Below are positions 1 through 7,257 of a stretch of 12,785 bases of DNA, in pieces (the stretch's first letter is position 1; each line of letters starts with the position of its first letter). Under the pieces are notes generated by a model, which was given only the letters and a program-made list of their open reading frames with translations, was not told where the DNA came from and searched no databases. The position numbers and the translations under genes are program-made. The DNA is from an uncultured Methylococcaceae bacterium (GTDB taxonomy: Bacteria > Pseudomonadota > Gammaproteobacteria > Methylococcales > Methylomonadaceae), in contig CAIQND010000936.1 of assembly GCA_903873045.1 (NCBI GenBank), positions 1 through 12,785 of the forward strand. Direction: 5' to 3'.

Positions 1-140
1 AGCTTATTGCAGGCTTGGGGCTATTAATTGGGCACTTACAAAAATAATTAAGGCGACCCCTAATGATTTTTGTAGAGTCCTTGCAGGCTTTATTGGGCGT
101 AACGGGGTCGTAAAGCCCGCCATTTTAAACTACCGTTAGT

Positions 141-208
141 GTGGGAGCGACGCCCACGTCGCGATTAACGACCAACGCCTCAAATCGCGACGTGGGCATC
201 GCTCCTAC
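141..208. repeat. Inverted repeat, REP-like palindrome 1
   Basis: Two 26-nt arms (141-166 and 183-208) are reverse complements with two mismatches, separated by a 16-nt loop. The left arm begins GTGGGAGCGACGCCCACGTC. Extragenic palindromes that start with a GTAGGAGCGA-type sequence are common in gammaproteobacterial genomes, so this is probably one member of a dispersed family. As RNA or single-stranded DNA it would fold into a long hairpin. No tract of T follows, so it is not a typical intrinsic terminator. Confidence 0.85.
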
Positions 209-220
209 GTAGGGGCAGCC

Positions 221-338
221 GTAGGCCGGAATAAGACCACCCAAGCGTAGCGCGTGGTGGCGTTTCCGGCACATTAGGGTACTGGATGCCGGAAACGCTT
301 ATTCTCGCTTGCGCTCGAAAAGTCTTATTCCGGCCTAC
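221..338. repeat. Compound palindromic repeat 2
   Basis: The outer arms GTAGGCCGGAATAAGAC (221-237) and its exact complement (322-338) match over 17 bp. Inside them lie a perfect 12-bp inverted repeat, GCGTTTCCGGCA (260-271) with TGCCGGAAACGC (287-298), and a short CCACC/GGTGG stem (237-241, 256-260). The unit can therefore fold into a branched cruciform. The GGCGGAATAAG...GCGTAGCGC type of sequence resembles dispersed extragenic repeats known from methanotrophs and other gammaproteobacteria; the family assignment is from memory and unverified. Confidence 0.85.
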
Positions 339-376
339 GCCGTTTCTGATATCCAATCTTCACATTGGATTTTACT

Positions 377-452
377 CGTTCCCAAGCTCCGGCTTGGGAA
401 TGCAGACCTGGAAGCTCCAGCTTCCAGTCTCGCGAAGCTGGAGCTTGGAAAC
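377..452. repeat. Nested palindromic repeat 3 (TTCCCAAGCTCC family)
   Basis: The left edge CGTTCCCAAGCTCC (377-390) pairs with GGAGCTTGGAAAC (440-452) with one mismatch. Two local hairpins lie inside: TTCCCAAGCT/GGCTTGGGAA (379-388, 391-400) and a perfect CTGGAAGCT/AGCTTCCAG (408-416, 419-427). In addition AAGCTCCAGCTTC (412-424) pairs with 434-446, so alternative folds compete. This kind of 'GTTCCCAAGCTCCAGCTTGGGAAC' sequence is a familiar dispersed intergenic repeat. A related fragment (GGAGCGTGGGAAC) is at 12219-12231. Confidence 0.8.
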
Positions 453-483
453 CAGAACAACCAGAATAACGCTAACCGTTTTT

Positions 484-518
484 GCTTTTCTTCGTGTCCT
501 TCGCGTCTTCGTGGTGAA
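484..518 (+). repeat. Dispersed intergenic repeat (CTTCGTGTCCTTCGCG type)
   Basis: The core reads CTTCGTGTCCTTCGCGTC and then CTTCGTGGTGAA. From general knowledge this is a widely dispersed noncoding repeat in bacterial genomes that is often mistranslated as a peptide containing SSCPSRLRGE, which is what one + strand frame gives here. It is not palindromic. It suggests decayed intergenic DNA rather than a gene. Confidence 0.6.
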
Positions 519-540
519 TGCTTTATGTTTTTTCGTTTCG

Positions 541-566
541 TAGGAGGCGGTTTTACGCCTGTCCTA
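541..566 (+). repeat. Small hairpin upstream of trpF
   Basis: AGGCG (545-549) and CGCCT (556-560) form a stem with a GTTTTA loop, and the flanking TAGGA/TCCTA (541-545, 562-566) can extend it with a small bulge. It is followed by AAAAGC, not by a run of T, so it does not look like an intrinsic terminator on the + strand. Its role is unknown. Confidence 0.5.
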
Positions 567-679
567 AAAGCAATCGTGCTGCATCTTTTTAGTCATAATT
601 AATTTTCAGGCAAATTTCAGCGTCATTTTATGTTATCCTAAGCGGCTAAATTTTATTCTATAAATTCTCGTATCACTTT

Positions 680-1312
680 ATGCGAACTCGCGTTAAAATT
701 TGCGGCTTTACCCGCATTGAAGAGGCTGTTTATGCGGCTCACCAAGGCGTAGATGCCATTGGTTTGGTGTTTTATCCACCCAGCCCAAGACATGTCGAGA
801 TTGAGCAGGCTATCAGGATTGTTAATGCCCTGCCCGCTTTTACCTCGGTAGTGGCTTTGTTTGTTAACGAACAGGAAGCCCGGATACGCGAGGTTTTGGC
901 ACGCGTGCCCATTGACTGCCTTCAGTTTCATGGTGATGAACCGGCAAAGGCTTGCAGAATTTATGATAAACGATACATTAAAGCGGTCAGTATGCGGGAA
1001 GGTATTGATATTGAGGCTTTGGCACAGCACTACCATGATGCGGCGGGGTTATTGCTGGATGCTTTTCATCCGGATGCCAAAGGCGGAACCGGCAGTCAAT
1101 TTGACTGGGCAATGATTCCAAAATCCTGTACTTTGCCGATTATACTGGCGGGTGGTTTGGATGAAACCAATGCAAAACAGGCAGTACACGCCGTAAGACC
1201 TTACGCATTGGATGTAAGTAGTGGTGTAGAAACTGCAAAAGGTATTAAAGACTCGCTTAAAATAGCGGCATTTATAAAACAAGTTAATGAGGCTGATAGA
1301 GTAACAACATGA
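680..1312 (+). CDS. trpF: Phosphoribosylanthranilate isomerase
   Basis: This cytosolic TIM-barrel enzyme converts N-(5'-phosphoribosyl)anthranilate to the carboxyphenylamino-deoxyribulose phosphate in tryptophan synthesis. The 210-aa protein has the usual length of a monofunctional TrpF. KICG at residues 6-9 carries the catalytic cysteine (C8), and D127 in LLLDAF is the general acid. LQFHGDE (81-87), GGTG (135-138), LAGGL (156-160) and DVSSGVE (178-184) are the family's conserved barrel and phosphate-binding segments. The ATG at 680 is the only reasonable start, since an in-frame stop lies at 647-649; no clear Shine-Dalgarno sequence precedes it. Its stop overlaps the trpB start as ATGA, so the two are translationally coupled. 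TrpC is not in the window, so trpF is not fused to trpC as it is in E. coli. Confidence is high. Confidence 0.97.
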   Translation: MRTRVKICGFTRIEEAVYAAHQGVDAIGLVFYPPSPRHVEIEQAIRIVNALPAFTSVVALFVNEQEARIREVLARVPIDCLQFHGDEPAKACRIYDKRYIKAVSMREGIDIEALAQHYHDAAGLLLDAFHPDAKGGTGSQFDWAMIPKSCTLPIILAGGLDETNAKQAVHAVRPYALDVSSGVETAKGIKDSLKIAAFIKQVNEADRVTT

Positions 1313-2511
1313 CCGAAAAATATAATATGCCCGATGAGCGGGGACACTTTGGCCCTTACGGTGGAATTTTTGTTGCTGAAACATTAATCCCGCCTATTCA
1401 GGAATTAAATGCTGCCTATCAGCATTACTTGACCGACCCTGAATTTATAGCGGAACTGGATGCTGATTTAAAATATTATGTCGGCAGACCTTCGCCTTTA
1501 TATCATGCTGAACGCTGGAGTCGTGAACTGGGCGGCGCACAAATCTATTTAAAGCGTGAAGACCTTAATCATACCGGTTCTCATAAAATAAATAATACCG
1601 TGGGTCAGGCTTTATTGGCCAAGCGCATGGGTAAAACCCGTATTATCGCGGAAACCGGTGCCGGTCAACACGGCGTTGCTACCGCCACCATTGCCGCCAG
1701 ACTGGGTCTGGAATGCGTGGTTTATATGGGTGCAGTTGACGTTGCCAGACAATCTTTAAATGTGTATCGCATGAAGTTGCTGGGCGCAACCGTAATAGCA
1801 GTCGAGTCCGGCTCTAAGACGCTAAAGGATGCTTTAAACGAAGCGCTTAGAGATTGGGTCACCAACGTTGATAATACTTTTTATATTATTGGCACGGTTG
1901 CCGGCCCCCATCCTTATCCGGCGATGGTGCGGGATTTTCAGGCAATTATTGGCCGTGAAGCCAAAGAGCAAATTCTTGAAGCAACCGGACGTTTGCCCGA
2001 TGCACTGGTGGCTTGCGTAGGCGGCGGTTCAAATGCAATAGGTTTGTTTTATCCTTTTCTTGAAGACAAATCCGTAAAAATGTACGGCGTTGAAGCCGCC
2101 GGTGACGGTGTGGAAACGGGACGGCATTCTGCGCCGTTATGTGCAGGTCGCCCCGGCGTATTACACGGCAACCGTACCTATTTAATGGCGGATGATGACG
2201 GTGAAATTATCGAAACCCATTCTATTTCAGCAGGCCTGGATTATCCCGGTGTTGGCCCTGAACATGCCTGGTTAAAAGATACCGGTAGAGCCACTTATGT
2301 CAATATAACCGACACCGAAGCGCTGGAAGGCTTTTATGCGTTAACGCGTATGGAAGGCATTATTCCTGCATTGGAGTCCAGCCATGCAATGGCTTACACA
2401 ATGAAACTTGCACCGACTATGCGTAAAGACGAAACTATCATTATTAACCTGTCCGGTCGTGGCGATAAAGATATGCAGACGATGGCTAAACGTGAAGGAA
2501 TAGAACTGTGA
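1309..2511 (+). CDS. trpB: Tryptophan synthase beta chain
   Basis: This PLP enzyme condenses indole with L-serine to give tryptophan, working in an alpha2-beta2 complex with the TrpA encoded next. The 400-aa protein has the normal length of the TrpB1 class. HTGSHKINN (88-96) contains the PLP Schiff-base lysine K93. E115 in AETGAGQHG matches the catalytic glutamate (E109 in enteric numbering). GGGSNA (238-243) binds the PLP phosphate, D311 and E356 fall in conserved active-site segments (GLDYPGVGPEH, ESSHA), and NLSGRGDKD (380-388) carries the serine that contacts the pyridine nitrogen. The ATG overlaps the trpF stop by 4 nt. An in-frame ATG six codons further on (MPDERGHFGPYGG) would also give a complete enzyme, so the exact start is slightly uncertain. 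Confidence 0.98.
   Translation: MTEKYNMPDERGHFGPYGGIFVAETLIPPIQELNAAYQHYLTDPEFIAELDADLKYYVGRPSPLYHAERWSRELGGAQIYLKREDLNHTGSHKINNTVGQALLAKRMGKTRIIAETGAGQHGVATATIAARLGLECVVYMGAVDVARQSLNVYRMKLLGATVIAVESGSKTLKDALNEALRDWVTNVDNTFYIIGTVAGPHPYPAMVRDFQAIIGREAKEQILEATGRLPDALVACVGGGSNAIGLFYPFLEDKSVKMYGVEAAGDGVETGRHSAPLCAGRPGVLHGNRTYLMADDDGEIIETHSISAGLDYPGVGPEHAWLKDTGRATYVNITDTEALEGFYALTRMEGIIPALESSHAMAYTMKLAPTMRKDETIIINLSGRGDKDMQTMAKREGIEL
2494..2500 (+). promoter_or_regulatory. Ribosome binding site of trpA inside trpB
   Basis: GAAGGAA lies 7 nt before the GTG at 2508 and supports this non-ATG start, which overlaps the trpB stop as GTGA. Confidence 0.7.
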
Positions 2512-3311
2512 GCCGCTTAGCTGCCCGATTTGAAGAACTTGCCAAAACAGGTCGTAAGGCATTAATTCCATTTGTTACGGCGGGCGATCCACATCCCGAA
2601 TTTACCGTGCCGCTGATGCATGCCATGGTAAAAGCCGGTGTTGATGTGATTGAGCTGGGTGTGCCTTTTTCTGATCCGATGGCCGATGGCCCGGTTATTC
2701 AGCGTGCCAGCGAACGCGCATTGGCTCATAAAATGAGCTTAAGACGCACACTGGAAATTGCGGCTGAATTTAGAAAAACCGATCAGGAAACACCGGTGGT
2801 GCTGATGGGTTATTTAAACCCGATTGAAGCAATGGGTTACGAGAATTTTGCCAATGCCGCACAACGCGCAGACATTGACGGCGTATTAACCGTTGATTTA
2901 CCGCCGGAAGAAGGCGTTGAGTGCGGAGCCTTATTAAAAGCACGCGGCGTTGATCCTATTTTTCTGTTGGCACCTAACAGCACCGATGAACGTGTTGAAA
3001 AAATGGATGCGGCGGGTAGTGGTTACATTTATTATGTGTCTCTTAAAGGTGTCACCGGTGCCGGCCATTTGAATATTGCCGATGTTGAAAACAAACTCCA
3101 ACAAATCAAGGCTATTACAAAATTACCCATTGCGATAGGTTTTGGTGTAAAAGATGCGCAAACAGCAAAAACTATTGCTACTATAGGTGATGGTGTGGTT
3201 ATCGGTAGCGCCCTGATTAGTAAAATTGAAGCCAACCTGGATAACCTTGAACAGGCTGGTAACGACATTATTGAATTATTGGTATCCATACGCCAAGCGC
3301 TGGATAGTTAA
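2508..3311 (+). CDS. trpA: Tryptophan synthase alpha chain
   Basis: TrpA cleaves indole-3-glycerol phosphate to indole and glyceraldehyde 3-phosphate and channels the indole to TrpB. The 267-aa TIM barrel has standard length. The catalytic residues E49 and D60 lie in ELGVPFSDPMADGP (49-62), at the same numbers as in the enteric enzyme. YYVSLKGVTGAG (175-186) is the mobile active-site loop, while GFGVKDA (211-217) and VIGSALI (231-237) form the phosphate-binding end of the barrel. Translation starts at GTG, with a Shine-Dalgarno sequence 7 nt upstream and a 4-nt overlap with the trpB stop, a typical coupling that keeps the two subunits at equal amounts. Only 34 nt without a hairpin separate it from accD, so the same transcript probably continues. 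Confidence 0.98.
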   Translation: MSRLAARFEELAKTGRKALIPFVTAGDPHPEFTVPLMHAMVKAGVDVIELGVPFSDPMADGPVIQRASERALAHKMSLRRTLEIAAEFRKTDQETPVVLMGYLNPIEAMGYENFANAAQRADIDGVLTVDLPPEEGVECGALLKARGVDPIFLLAPNSTDERVEKMDAAGSGYIYYVSLKGVTGAGHLNIADVENKLQQIKAITKLPIAIGFGVKDAQTAKTIATIGDGVVIGSALISKIEANLDNLEQAGNDIIELLVSIRQALDS

Positions 3312-3334
3312 AGCGTGTCATGATAAAGCACTGT

Positions 3335-3338
3335 GGAG
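3335..3338 (+). promoter_or_regulatory. Ribosome binding site of accD
   Basis: GGAG lies 7 nt before the ATG at 3346 in the 34-nt trpA-accD spacer, which supports that start. Confidence 0.65.
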
Positions 3339-3345
3339 CATATAA

Positions 3346-4284
3346 ATGAGTTGGTTTGAAATATTACTACCCAAAACAATCAGAACCGAAGGATCCAATA
3401 AAAAAGGCACAGTGCCTGAAGGTTTGTGGACTAAGTGCCCAGGCTGTAATGCGATTCTTTATAATACCGAACTGGAAAGAAATCTCAGCGTCTGTCCAAA
3501 ATGCGAGCATCACATGCGTATTTCAGCCAGAACACGTTTAGATATGTTTCTGGATGAAGAAGGCCGCGAAGAAATCGGCAAGCATATTAAGCCTGTCGAT
3601 CCGTTAAAATTTAGAGATACCAAGAAATATAAAGACCGGATTACCCAAGCTCAAAAACAAACCAAAGAACATGATGCCTTGGTCGTGATGAAAGGTCAGC
3701 TTAACGGTAACGATATTGTTGCTGCTGCCTTTGACTTTAAATTTATGGGCGGCTCGATGGGCTCGGTAGTTGGAGAACGTTTTGTTCGGGGTGTCAACAA
3801 AAGCGTTGAGTTAGGTATTCCATTTATTGTCTTTACGTCCAGCGGCGGTGCCAGAATGCAGGAATCGCTGTTTTCACTGTTTCAAATGGCAAAAACCAGC
3901 GCGGTGTTAACCAAATTGTCCGAAGCCGGAATCCCGTATATCTCTTTTATGACGGATCCGACGATGGGCGGCGTATCAGCCAGTTTAGCGATGCTGGGCG
4001 ATATTAATGTGGCTGAACCCAATGCCTTGATTGGTTTTGCAGGCCCTCGGGTTATAGAGCAAACGGTTCGTGAAAAACTGCCGGAAGGTTTCCAACGCAG
4101 CGAGTTTTTACAGGAGCATGGCGCGATTGACATGATTATTGACCGACGTGAAATACGCACTAAAATTTTCAGCATTTTGGCACTATTGATGGCGGGTAGA
4201 GGAAAGCTATCGGCATCCTTAGCACCGGCTTCAATAACCGTTGAAGCTGAAGAAGTTGTCGAGAACCGTTCTATTCAGGAATAA
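3346..4284 (+). CDS. accD: Acetyl-CoA carboxylase carboxyltransferase subunit beta
   Basis: AccD pairs with AccA to move the carboxyl group from carboxybiotin to acetyl-CoA, giving malonyl-CoA for fatty-acid synthesis. The 312-aa protein begins with the family's four-cysteine zinc ribbon: C31-x2-C34 and C50-x2-C53. The crotonase-like carboxyltransferase fold follows, with FKFMGGSMGSVVGERF (about 132-147), SSGGARMQES (about 165-174) and the GPRVIEQTVREKLPEGFQ segment (about 233-250), all typical of AccD. The last 20 residues are acidic and variable. AccA is not in the window, as expected, because accA and accD are usually unlinked in gammaproteobacteria. Pseudomonas has the same trp-accD-folC linkage. 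A GGAG ribosome site supports the start. Confidence 0.98.
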   Translation: MSWFEILLPKTIRTEGSNKKGTVPEGLWTKCPGCNAILYNTELERNLSVCPKCEHHMRISARTRLDMFLDEEGREEIGKHIKPVDPLKFRDTKKYKDRITQAQKQTKEHDALVVMKGQLNGNDIVAAAFDFKFMGGSMGSVVGERFVRGVNKSVELGIPFIVFTSSGGARMQESLFSLFQMAKTSAVLTKLSEAGIPYISFMTDPTMGGVSASLAMLGDINVAEPNALIGFAGPRVIEQTVREKLPEGFQRSEFLQEHGAIDMIIDRREIRTKIFSILALLMAGRGKLSASLAPASITVEAEEVVENRSIQE

Positions 4285-4562
4285 CCGGCTCCCGAAATAC
4301 ACCTGAGTATCACCAGCGTTTTCTGCTTAATGACAAAATGATTTGCACTGAAACTATCACCCTCCCCCTACCGGAGAAGCCACTCTATGCAGTGCAAAAG
4401 GGACTGGAGAGAAAGCAGGGATGGATAATTAGAGTAATGCAAAAGCAGCGTAGCGGTGTGCCGAGGAGAGTAAAATCAATTATTTAAATCCCCATCAACC
4501 TTATTTTTCAAAGGCAAAAGGCTTGCACTTGTGTAAATACCTGCGCCCCAAACACTCTGATA
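4285..4562. other. accD-folC spacer with decayed dispersed repeat
   Basis: This 278-nt gap has no gene. A perfect 9-bp inverted repeat, TTTGCACTG (4342-4350) with CAGTGCAAA (4390-4398), brackets CCCTCCCCCTACCGGAGAAG (4360-4379). This core recurs with small changes at 10204-10224, and both copies are followed by a TGGAGAGA sequence (4405-4412 here). No clear hairpin with a T tract terminates accD, and no good sigma-70 promoter is visible before folC: TTGCAC at 4523 lacks a spaced -10 partner. Whether folC is on the accD transcript cannot be told from the sequence. Confidence 0.6.
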
Positions 4563-5840
4563 ATGATGCGTTTTGATTCACTAAAGGGCTGGCTGGATTG
4601 GCAGGAAAGCTTGCACCCCTTGGCAATAGACTTGGGATTGGAACGGGCGGCACACGTTTTTCATGCGCTTAATCCTGACTGCCTCAAGCCACTTACGATT
4701 ACTGTGGCCGGAACCAACGGAAAAGGCTCCTGTATTGCTTATCTTGAGACTATTTACAAAGCACAGGGCTACCGCGTAGGCGCTTATTCTTCCCCGCATA
4801 TTTTAAAATATAACGAAAGAATTAAAATAGACGGTAAACCGGTATCTGATGAACTGATTTGCGCAGCCTTTGCAAGAATAGAAGCTGTCCGGGGCAATAC
4901 TTCATTAAGCTACTTTGAATTTGGTACGCTGGCTGCACTTGATATATTCTGGCGCTCAGATTTGGATATTCAATTACTTGAAGTCGGCTTGGGCGGTCGT
5001 CTTGATGCCGTTAATATCATTGATCCTGATATCTCATTGATTTCCAGCATCGGTATTGATCATATTGATTGGCTGGGCGCTACCCGCGAAGCGATAGGCC
5101 GGGAAAAGGCCGGTATATTCCGGGTAAAAACACCGGCTATCATAGGTGATTGCAATCCTCCAGTCTCATTGTTGCAAAGTGCCCTTGATAAAGAATCGCA
5201 ACTTTATTGTATTAACAAAGATTTTTCTTATGCCAAGCAGGCCGCTACCTGTACCTGGGATTGGTTTGCAAATGGCCGACATATTGATCAATTACCGGAA
5301 CCGGGTTTAAAAGGCGAACATCAATACCGTAACGCCTCAACGGCTATTTTGGCGGTCGATTTGTTGTCAAAAAACCTGCCGGTAAGTGACGAGGCCATTA
5401 GAGCCGGCATTAAAAACAGCCATTTACTCGGTCGCTTTCAATTGATTAATGATAAAATCCCCGTGCTGTTGGATGTGGGGCATAATCCGGAGGCCGTCAA
5501 GACATTAGTTGATTATCTAACGGCGACTTTTCCTGGAAAAAGAATACACGCGATTTTTTCAATGATGAAAGACAAGGATATAGCGGGTGTGCTGGAGATT
5601 ATGAATCCGGTCGTCTACGACTGGTTTTTTGCCCCCTTGTCAAATCCAAGAACAGTGACAGAACCGGTTATGCGGGAAATTTTTTCACAAAGTTCAGTGT
5701 CACGGGCAAGCTTTGGTTTTAGCGGTTTTGCGCAGGCTTATGACACGGCAAAAAGCCAGTCACTAGACGATGATTTACTACTGGTTTTTGGATCGTTTTT
5801 TTTAGTATCTGATTGTTTAAATGAATTTGAGAAAAGGTGA
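4563..5840 (+). CDS. folC: Bifunctional folylpolyglutamate / dihydrofolate synthase
   Basis: FolC adds glutamate to dihydropteroate, making dihydrofolate, and to reduced folates, making polyglutamates, in the cytosol with ATP. The 425-aa protein has the Mur-ligase type order. GTNGKGS (50-56) is the P-loop, SSPHILKYNERI (76-87) and YFEFGT (117-122) follow, EVGLGGRLDAVN (140-151) carries magnesium and nucleotide contacts, and REKAGIFR (180-187) holds the lysine (K182) expected to be carbamylated. GEHQYRNAS (251-259) begins the hinge, and DVGHNPEA (304-311) and VFGSFFLV (408-415) mark the C-terminal ligase domain. Two adjacent ATG codons (4563, 4566) are possible starts, and neither has a clear ribosome site. 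The activity assignment (both synthase functions) is by analogy with E. coli, where folC lies between accD and dedD as here. Confidence 0.96.
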   Translation: MMRFDSLKGWLDWQESLHPLAIDLGLERAAHVFHALNPDCLKPLTITVAGTNGKGSCIAYLETIYKAQGYRVGAYSSPHILKYNERIKIDGKPVSDELICAAFARIEAVRGNTSLSYFEFGTLAALDIFWRSDLDIQLLEVGLGGRLDAVNIIDPDISLISSIGIDHIDWLGATREAIGREKAGIFRVKTPAIIGDCNPPVSLLQSALDKESQLYCINKDFSYAKQAATCTWDWFANGRHIDQLPEPGLKGEHQYRNASTAILAVDLLSKNLPVSDEAIRAGIKNSHLLGRFQLINDKIPVLLDVGHNPEAVKTLVDYLTATFPGKRIHAIFSMMKDKDIAGVLEIMNPVVYDWFFAPLSNPRTVTEPVMREIFSQSSVSRASFGFSGFAQAYDTAKSQSLDDDLLLVFGSFFLVSDCLNEFEKR

Positions 5841-5841
5841 G
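5834..5841 (+). promoter_or_regulatory. Ribosome binding site of the SPOR gene in the folC end
   Basis: AAGGTGAG overlaps the folC TGA (5838-5840) and lies 8 nt before the ATG at 5850, which points to translational coupling of the two genes. Confidence 0.7.
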
Positions 5842-5849
5842 TTGACAAA

Positions 5850-6704
5850 ATGAATCAAGAATTAAAACAACGGTTGATTGGTGCGGTCGTGGTGACGGCT
5901 CTGGCTGCTATTTTTATTCCCATGCTATTTGATGACCCGGTTGATAATAGCGGTCAATCCGTCAGTGAACTGGTTATTCCAGCGACACCGGTTAACACGG
6001 GCGAAGAATCTGCCAATAAATTACCGACCAGTGCCAATCATGTTTTAAATACGCCTGATTCGGGTTCTGAAAAGGTGGTCAATACCGAAGAAGAAGTCGA
6101 GCTATCAGCCGATAATCAGCTTTCTCAAGATGCGTCTTCAAATGATGAACCCGAAGCCGATATGGCAGAAGGCGATGAACCCGCGAGTGACGAGCCCATC
6201 AATGATGGCTCATCAATGGCTTTGGATACTGGTGCTGCAAACAAAACCAATAAATCGGTAAAAAACCGCAAAGCGCTTTCCGGCACTGAAGCGGCTCTGG
6301 AACCGCCATTGGAGGCGGAATCGGATATCGGTATTGAGACCCCTAAAAAATCAGTAAAAAAAACTGAAGTACCCGGGACTAAACCGGCCGAAAAAGTAAA
6401 TGATTTAATGACATCGATAGATAACACTACGGATAAAACGGTTGTTAAGCCTATCACATCAAAATCTGAATTGGGTCGCTGGACGCTTCAGGCCGGTACT
6501 TTTAGTAAAAAAGAAAATGCCGTGCTACTGGTGGAAAAGTTACGTAAACAAGGTCTGCCTGTAACGATGGATACGACTAAAGGCGCAGGTAACTCGACTC
6601 TTTATCGCATTAAAGTGGGGCCTACGCTGGATAAGAAACGTGCGCTGGAAATGAAGACAAAAATGGATAGTCAAAAAATACAATCGCTCCTGGTTGCCGA
6701 GTAA
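5850..6704 (+). CDS. dedD: DedD-like membrane-anchored SPOR-domain protein
   Basis: This is probably a cell-division or envelope protein that binds septal peptidoglycan lacking stem peptides. The 284-aa protein has three parts. Residues 1-8 are a short cytoplasmic start, and LIGAVVVTALAAIFIPMLF (9-27) is a single membrane anchor without a lipobox. A long low-complexity periplasmic linker (about 28-205) follows, rich in D, E, S, T, P and later K. The last part is a C-terminal SPOR domain (about 208-284) with WTLQAGTF, the LVEKLRKQGLPV helix and LYRIKVGP. The anchor-linker-SPOR plan and the position between folC and cvpA match dedD of E. coli, although the linker is not conserved and is longer than usual. 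The name rests on synteny and architecture. Its start lies 9 nt after the folC stop, with a good ribosome site. Confidence 0.88.
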   Translation: MNQELKQRLIGAVVVTALAAIFIPMLFDDPVDNSGQSVSELVIPATPVNTGEESANKLPTSANHVLNTPDSGSEKVVNTEEEVELSADNQLSQDASSNDEPEADMAEGDEPASDEPINDGSSMALDTGAANKTNKSVKNRKALSGTEAALEPPLEAESDIGIETPKKSVKKTEVPGTKPAEKVNDLMTSIDNTTDKTVVKPITSKSELGRWTLQAGTFSKKENAVLLVEKLRKQGLPVTMDTTKGAGNSTLYRIKVGPTLDKKRALEMKTKMDSQKIQSLLVAE

Positions 6705-6740
6705 TACATCAATTTAAATATTTAATTTTTAATCTAAAAA

Positions 6741-7232
6741 ATGATTTGGATAGACTATATCATTATCGGATTGGTATTTATTGCCTTGATAACAGGATTC
6801 CTGAAGGGCTTTAGCCTGGAGTTTTTTTCATTCGTATGCTGGCTGTTGGCAATAGGGATTGGTTTAAATTTTAGCCGGGAATTTTCTGTTTTCCTGGCAT
6901 CCCTTATCCCCCATCCTTTACTTAAAACCCTGGCGGCTTTTTTATCGTTGCTTTTAATCACCCTGCTGGTGGGTCGCTTAATCCAGGGACTGTTGGGTGC
7001 GGCCATAAAAAAACCCACATTAACCGTTGTAGATCGCTTGGGAGGCATGGTTTTTGGTGTTTTACGCGGCACGGTGGTTGTTGTGGTATTAGTCATGCTG
7101 GCAGGGCTAACTGCCTTGCCGAATGATGTTTGGTGGAAAGAATCAAAATTGCTGCCATCTTTTCAAACCTGCGTGATATGGTCACTAGACCATATTCCGT
7201 CAGCATTGGCTGAATATATTCATTATCGTTAA
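6741..7232 (+). CDS. cvpA: CvpA family inner-membrane protein
   Basis: CvpA is an inner-membrane protein named for colicin V production in E. coli. Its biochemical function is not settled, though envelope-stress and bile-salt phenotypes have been described in enteric bacteria. The 163-aa protein has four likely membrane segments, about 5-21, 25-43, 62-84 and 102-124. GFLKGFSLEF (19-28) and the VVDRLGGMVFGVLRG segment (96-110) are family signatures, and the latter marks the last transmembrane helix. The C-terminus (125-163) is soluble. cvpA directly before purF is conserved across gammaproteobacteria. The 36-nt leader is almost purely A/T (TTTAATTTTTAATCTAAAAA before ATG) and has no Shine-Dalgarno sequence, unlike the upstream dedD-like gene. 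Start choice is therefore by length and family. Confidence 0.95.
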   Translation: MIWIDYIIIGLVFIALITGFLKGFSLEFFSFVCWLLAIGIGLNFSREFSVFLASLIPHPLLKTLAAFLSLLLITLLVGRLIQGLLGAAIKKPTLTVVDRLGGMVFGVLRGTVVVVVLVMLAGLTALPNDVWWKESKLLPSFQTCVIWSLDHIPSALAEYIHYR

Positions 7233-7257
7233 CAACTTTTAGATTCAAGAAAAAATT

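Larger units (their letters stand above)
1..679. other. Repeat-rich intergenic region upstream of trpF
   Basis: I see no convincing gene in these 679 bases. The open frames on the + strand between about 286 and 602 run through palindromic repeats and look spurious. The stretch holds, in order, a 10-bp direct repeat TTGCAGGCTT (7-16 and 81-90), three separate palindromic repeats and a non-palindromic dispersed repeat, each listed on its own. The last 80 bases are AT-rich and must carry the trpF leader. Weak -10-like hexamers (TATCCT at 634-639, TATTCT at 654-659) have no good -35 partner, so no promoter is called. There is no sign of a trp leader peptide or attenuator. Frame 2 is open from the window edge to a TAG at 137-139, but its translation is not recognisable. 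Confidence 0.7.

Noticed and set aside
2..139. Open frame 2 at the window edge ending TAG, as a possible tail of an upstream gene such as truA
   Set aside because: 45 codons is compatible with chance, and the translation shows no known C-terminal motif.
221..452. CRISPR array
   Set aside because: The repeats are palindromes of different families without regular spacers or a constant repeat length.
286..602. Two overlapping + strand open frames (85 and 97 codons) upstream of trpF
   Set aside because: Both run through palindromic repeats, one giving the familiar SSCPSRLRGE pseudo-peptide; neither has a ribosome site or a recognisable domain.
600..679. Trp attenuator, leader peptide or T-box before trpF
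   Set aside because: No short frame with tandem Trp codons, no competing hairpins with a T tract and no T-box-like sequence were seen.
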